In this document: one piece after another, positions 22,602 to 23,890 of the stretch
Position numbering within the stretch: position 1 is the stretch's first letter
Layout: the number at the start of each line of letters is the position of its first letter
DNA from: Pseudomonadota bacterium
Lineage (GTDB): Bacteria > Pseudomonadota > Alphaproteobacteria > Paracaedibacterales > CAITNM01
Direction of reading: 5' to 3'
Length of the DNA: 23,890 nt
NCBI GenBank assembly: GCA_026400695.1
Contig: JAPLON010000095.1
Location: forward strand, 1-23,890
Notes under the pieces: model-generated
Seen by the model: the letters and a program-made list of their open reading frames with translations, nothing else
Told to the model about the DNA's origin: nothing
Databases searched by the model: none
Made by a program: the position numbers and the translations under genes

Positions 22602-23890
22602 TTAATTTTTTATATCAGAGGCTATAATTTCCAATTCAAGCCAACGTGTTTCTGCTTTATCTAGCGCTAACTGCTGTTGCTGCAATTCTGCGCTTAAAGT
22701 TTGAAATTGCTGAGGATTTTGCGCGTAGAGGTTATTATTTTCTAAAAGTACAGAAATTTCCGAAATGCGCTTTTCGATTTTTGACATTTGTTTTGGCAAT
22801 TCTTCCCATTCTCGTTTTAAATTATAAGACATGCGTTTGGAAGAGCTTGTATTATTTTCAATATTTGGTTTTTCGTTTGATATTTTGATTTTAGGTTTAG
22901 TAGTAGTTTTTTCGAGCTCTTTTAAATGGTGTTCAATATCGCTATATCCACCAACAAATTCCTGTACTAAGCCATTAGCTGAGACGACATAAGTTGCGGT
23001 TACGGTGCGATCTAAAAAATCACGATCATGACTTACAACAATTATTGTGCCTGTGTATTTTTGTAAGCACTCTACCAATAGATCCATGGTGTCCATATCT
23101 AGGTCATTAGTAGGCTCGTCTAATATTAAAACATTACCAGGATTAGCTAAGGCTTTAGCTAGCAATAACCTATTTTTTTCACCTCCAGAAAGAATACTTA
23201 CTTGGCCACGAATTTGCGCTTCGTTAAATAAAAATTCTTTTAAGTAGCCAACCACATGTTTGGATTCATTTCCTATCCATACTTGATCGCCTCCTTCTGG
23301 GCACATAACTTCCCATAAGGTTTCTTCTAGATTTATGGTTGATCGCATTTGATCAATGTAAGTGACCTTTAAAGTATTGCCTAACTTAACATTGCCACTA
23401 TCTGGTTTGAGTTCGCCAACTAGCATTTTTACTAAAGTAGTTTTTCCTGCTCCGTTGGGGCCAATAATACCGATTTTGTCTTGATGTAAAATACGACATG
23501 AAAATGGTTGTACTACAGTTTTGTCATCATAACTTTTTTGGATTTCTTTAGCTTCTATAATGATTTTGCTGCCACGTGGCAAATTCGCTGGATTAACATC
23601 AATTGAACGAGTCTTATTTTGCATAATACTTCTTCGCTCGTCACGTAATTCATGTAAGCGTTGTAACCTGCCTTGGTTGCGCTTACGTCTTGCTGTTACG
23701 CCAAAAATTAACCAATCATTTTCCAGGCGAAGGCGAGTGTTGAGTTTTTCTAAGCGCCTTTCTTCTTCTTCAATTAATACAGAAGACCATTCATCAAATT
23801 CTTTAAATCCATTTTTGTTAGTGTATAAAATACCACGATCAATCCACCAGGTAGTGTTTGAAGTATTTTCTAAGAATTTACGATCATGGC
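22602..23890 (-). CDS. uup: ABC-F family ATPase Uup, N-terminal part outside the window
   Basis: The frame is open to the right edge, so this is the C-terminal part of a larger protein; ATG 23624 is internal. From the edge it reads HDRKFLENTSNTTWWIDRG, the end of the first ATPase domain (Walker B side H-switch). A charged helical linker follows ('DEWSSVLIEEEERRLEKL', 'GVTARRKRNQGRLQRLHEL') that is characteristic of Uup. The second ATPase domain has Walker A 'GIIGPNGAGKTT', signature 'LSGGEKNRLLLAKAL', Walker B 'VLILDEPTNDLD' and 'VSHDRDFLD'. A C-terminal coiled coil ('KREWEELPKQMSKIEKRISE', 'LSAELQQQQLALDKAE') is the DNA-binding tail of Uup. ABC-F proteins lack membrane domains and act on ribosomes; Uup also affects branched DNA intermediates. 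Confidence 0.93.
   Translation of the reverse strand, partial: HDRKFLENTSNTTWWIDRGILYTNKNGFKEFDEWSSVLIEEEERRLEKLNTRLRLENDWLIFGVTARRKRNQGRLQRLHELRDERRSIMQNKTRSIDVNPANLPRGSKIIIEAKEIQKSYDDKTVVQPFSCRILHQDKIGIIGPNGAGKTTLVKMLVGELKPDSGNVKLGNTLKVTYIDQMRSTINLEETLWEVMCPEGGDQVWIGNESKHVVGYLKEFLFNEAQIRGQVSILSGGEKNRLLLAKALANPGNVLILDEPTNDLDMDTMDLLVECLQKYTGTIIVVSHDRDFLDRTVTATYVVSANGLVQEFVGGYSDIEHHLKELEKTTTKPKIKISNEKPNIENNTSSSKRMSYNLKREWEELPKQMSKIEKRISEISVLLENNNLYAQNPQQFQTLSAELQQQQLALDKAETRWLELEIIASDIKN

Noticed and set aside
1..23890. CRISPR array, toxin-antitoxin pair, restriction or phage-defence genes
   Set aside because: Looked for regularly spaced repeats, small paired ORFs and nuclease/helicase motifs on both strands and saw none.

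Overview
The window reads as an AT-rich alphaproteobacterial chromosome, most like the host-associated lineages (Holosporales/Paracaedibacter type). Grounds: a CckA-type hybrid histidine kinase directly upstream of recA, a DUF1467 membrane protein, a microcin C-type (Yej) peptide ABC transporter, RsmI, GlmU, MltG-Gmk, TsaB-RimI and HemF. The lineage is inferred from gene content; no rRNA is present to confirm it.

Layout. (1) 1-1390: the left edge cuts an IS1595-type transposase gene (minus strand). Next to it is an unrecognised 401-residue protein, closed by a good intrinsic terminator. (2) 7176-1364, minus strand: glmU - yejB - trypsin-like protease - S41 protease - a 35-codon copy of the trypsin-like gene's 3' end - DUF1467 - rsmI, tightly packed with several overlaps. 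(3) 7227-8184, plus strand: tsaB-rimI overlapping, then a papain-like protease (minus) followed by a decayed copy of the rimI 3' end. (4) 9594-11789, plus strand: a secreted TraB/GumN (TIKI) protein and a second trypsin-like protease whose signal peptide lies in another frame. (5) 11790-12221: gene-poor stretch with a GC-rich patch. (6) 12222-14958: yejE (plus) converging on tRNA-Val - mltG - gmk (minus). (7) 15056-19362, plus strand: terC family - cckA - recA. (8) 23890-19371, minus strand: uup (cut by the window edge), terminator, then yejA - trmL - hemF.

Two layers can be separated. The backbone is housekeeping: cell-wall precursor synthesis (GlmU, MltG), tRNA/rRNA modification (TsaB, TrmL, RsmI), nucleotide and haem metabolism (Gmk, HemF), cell-cycle signalling and recombination (CckA, RecA), peptide import (YejA, YejB, YejE). 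Set into it between about 2.4 and 11.8 kb are five exported-looking hydrolases or hydrolase-like proteins: S1, S41, C1, TraB/GumN, S1.

The most unusual observation is that two of these protease genes (S41 and C1) each lie between an intact neighbour gene and a directly repeated, decayed copy of that neighbour's 3' end. That suggests a shared way of inserting or shuffling secreted-protease genes. Also notable are the yej transporter genes scattered over 18 kb on both strands, and the frame break in the second trypsin-like gene.
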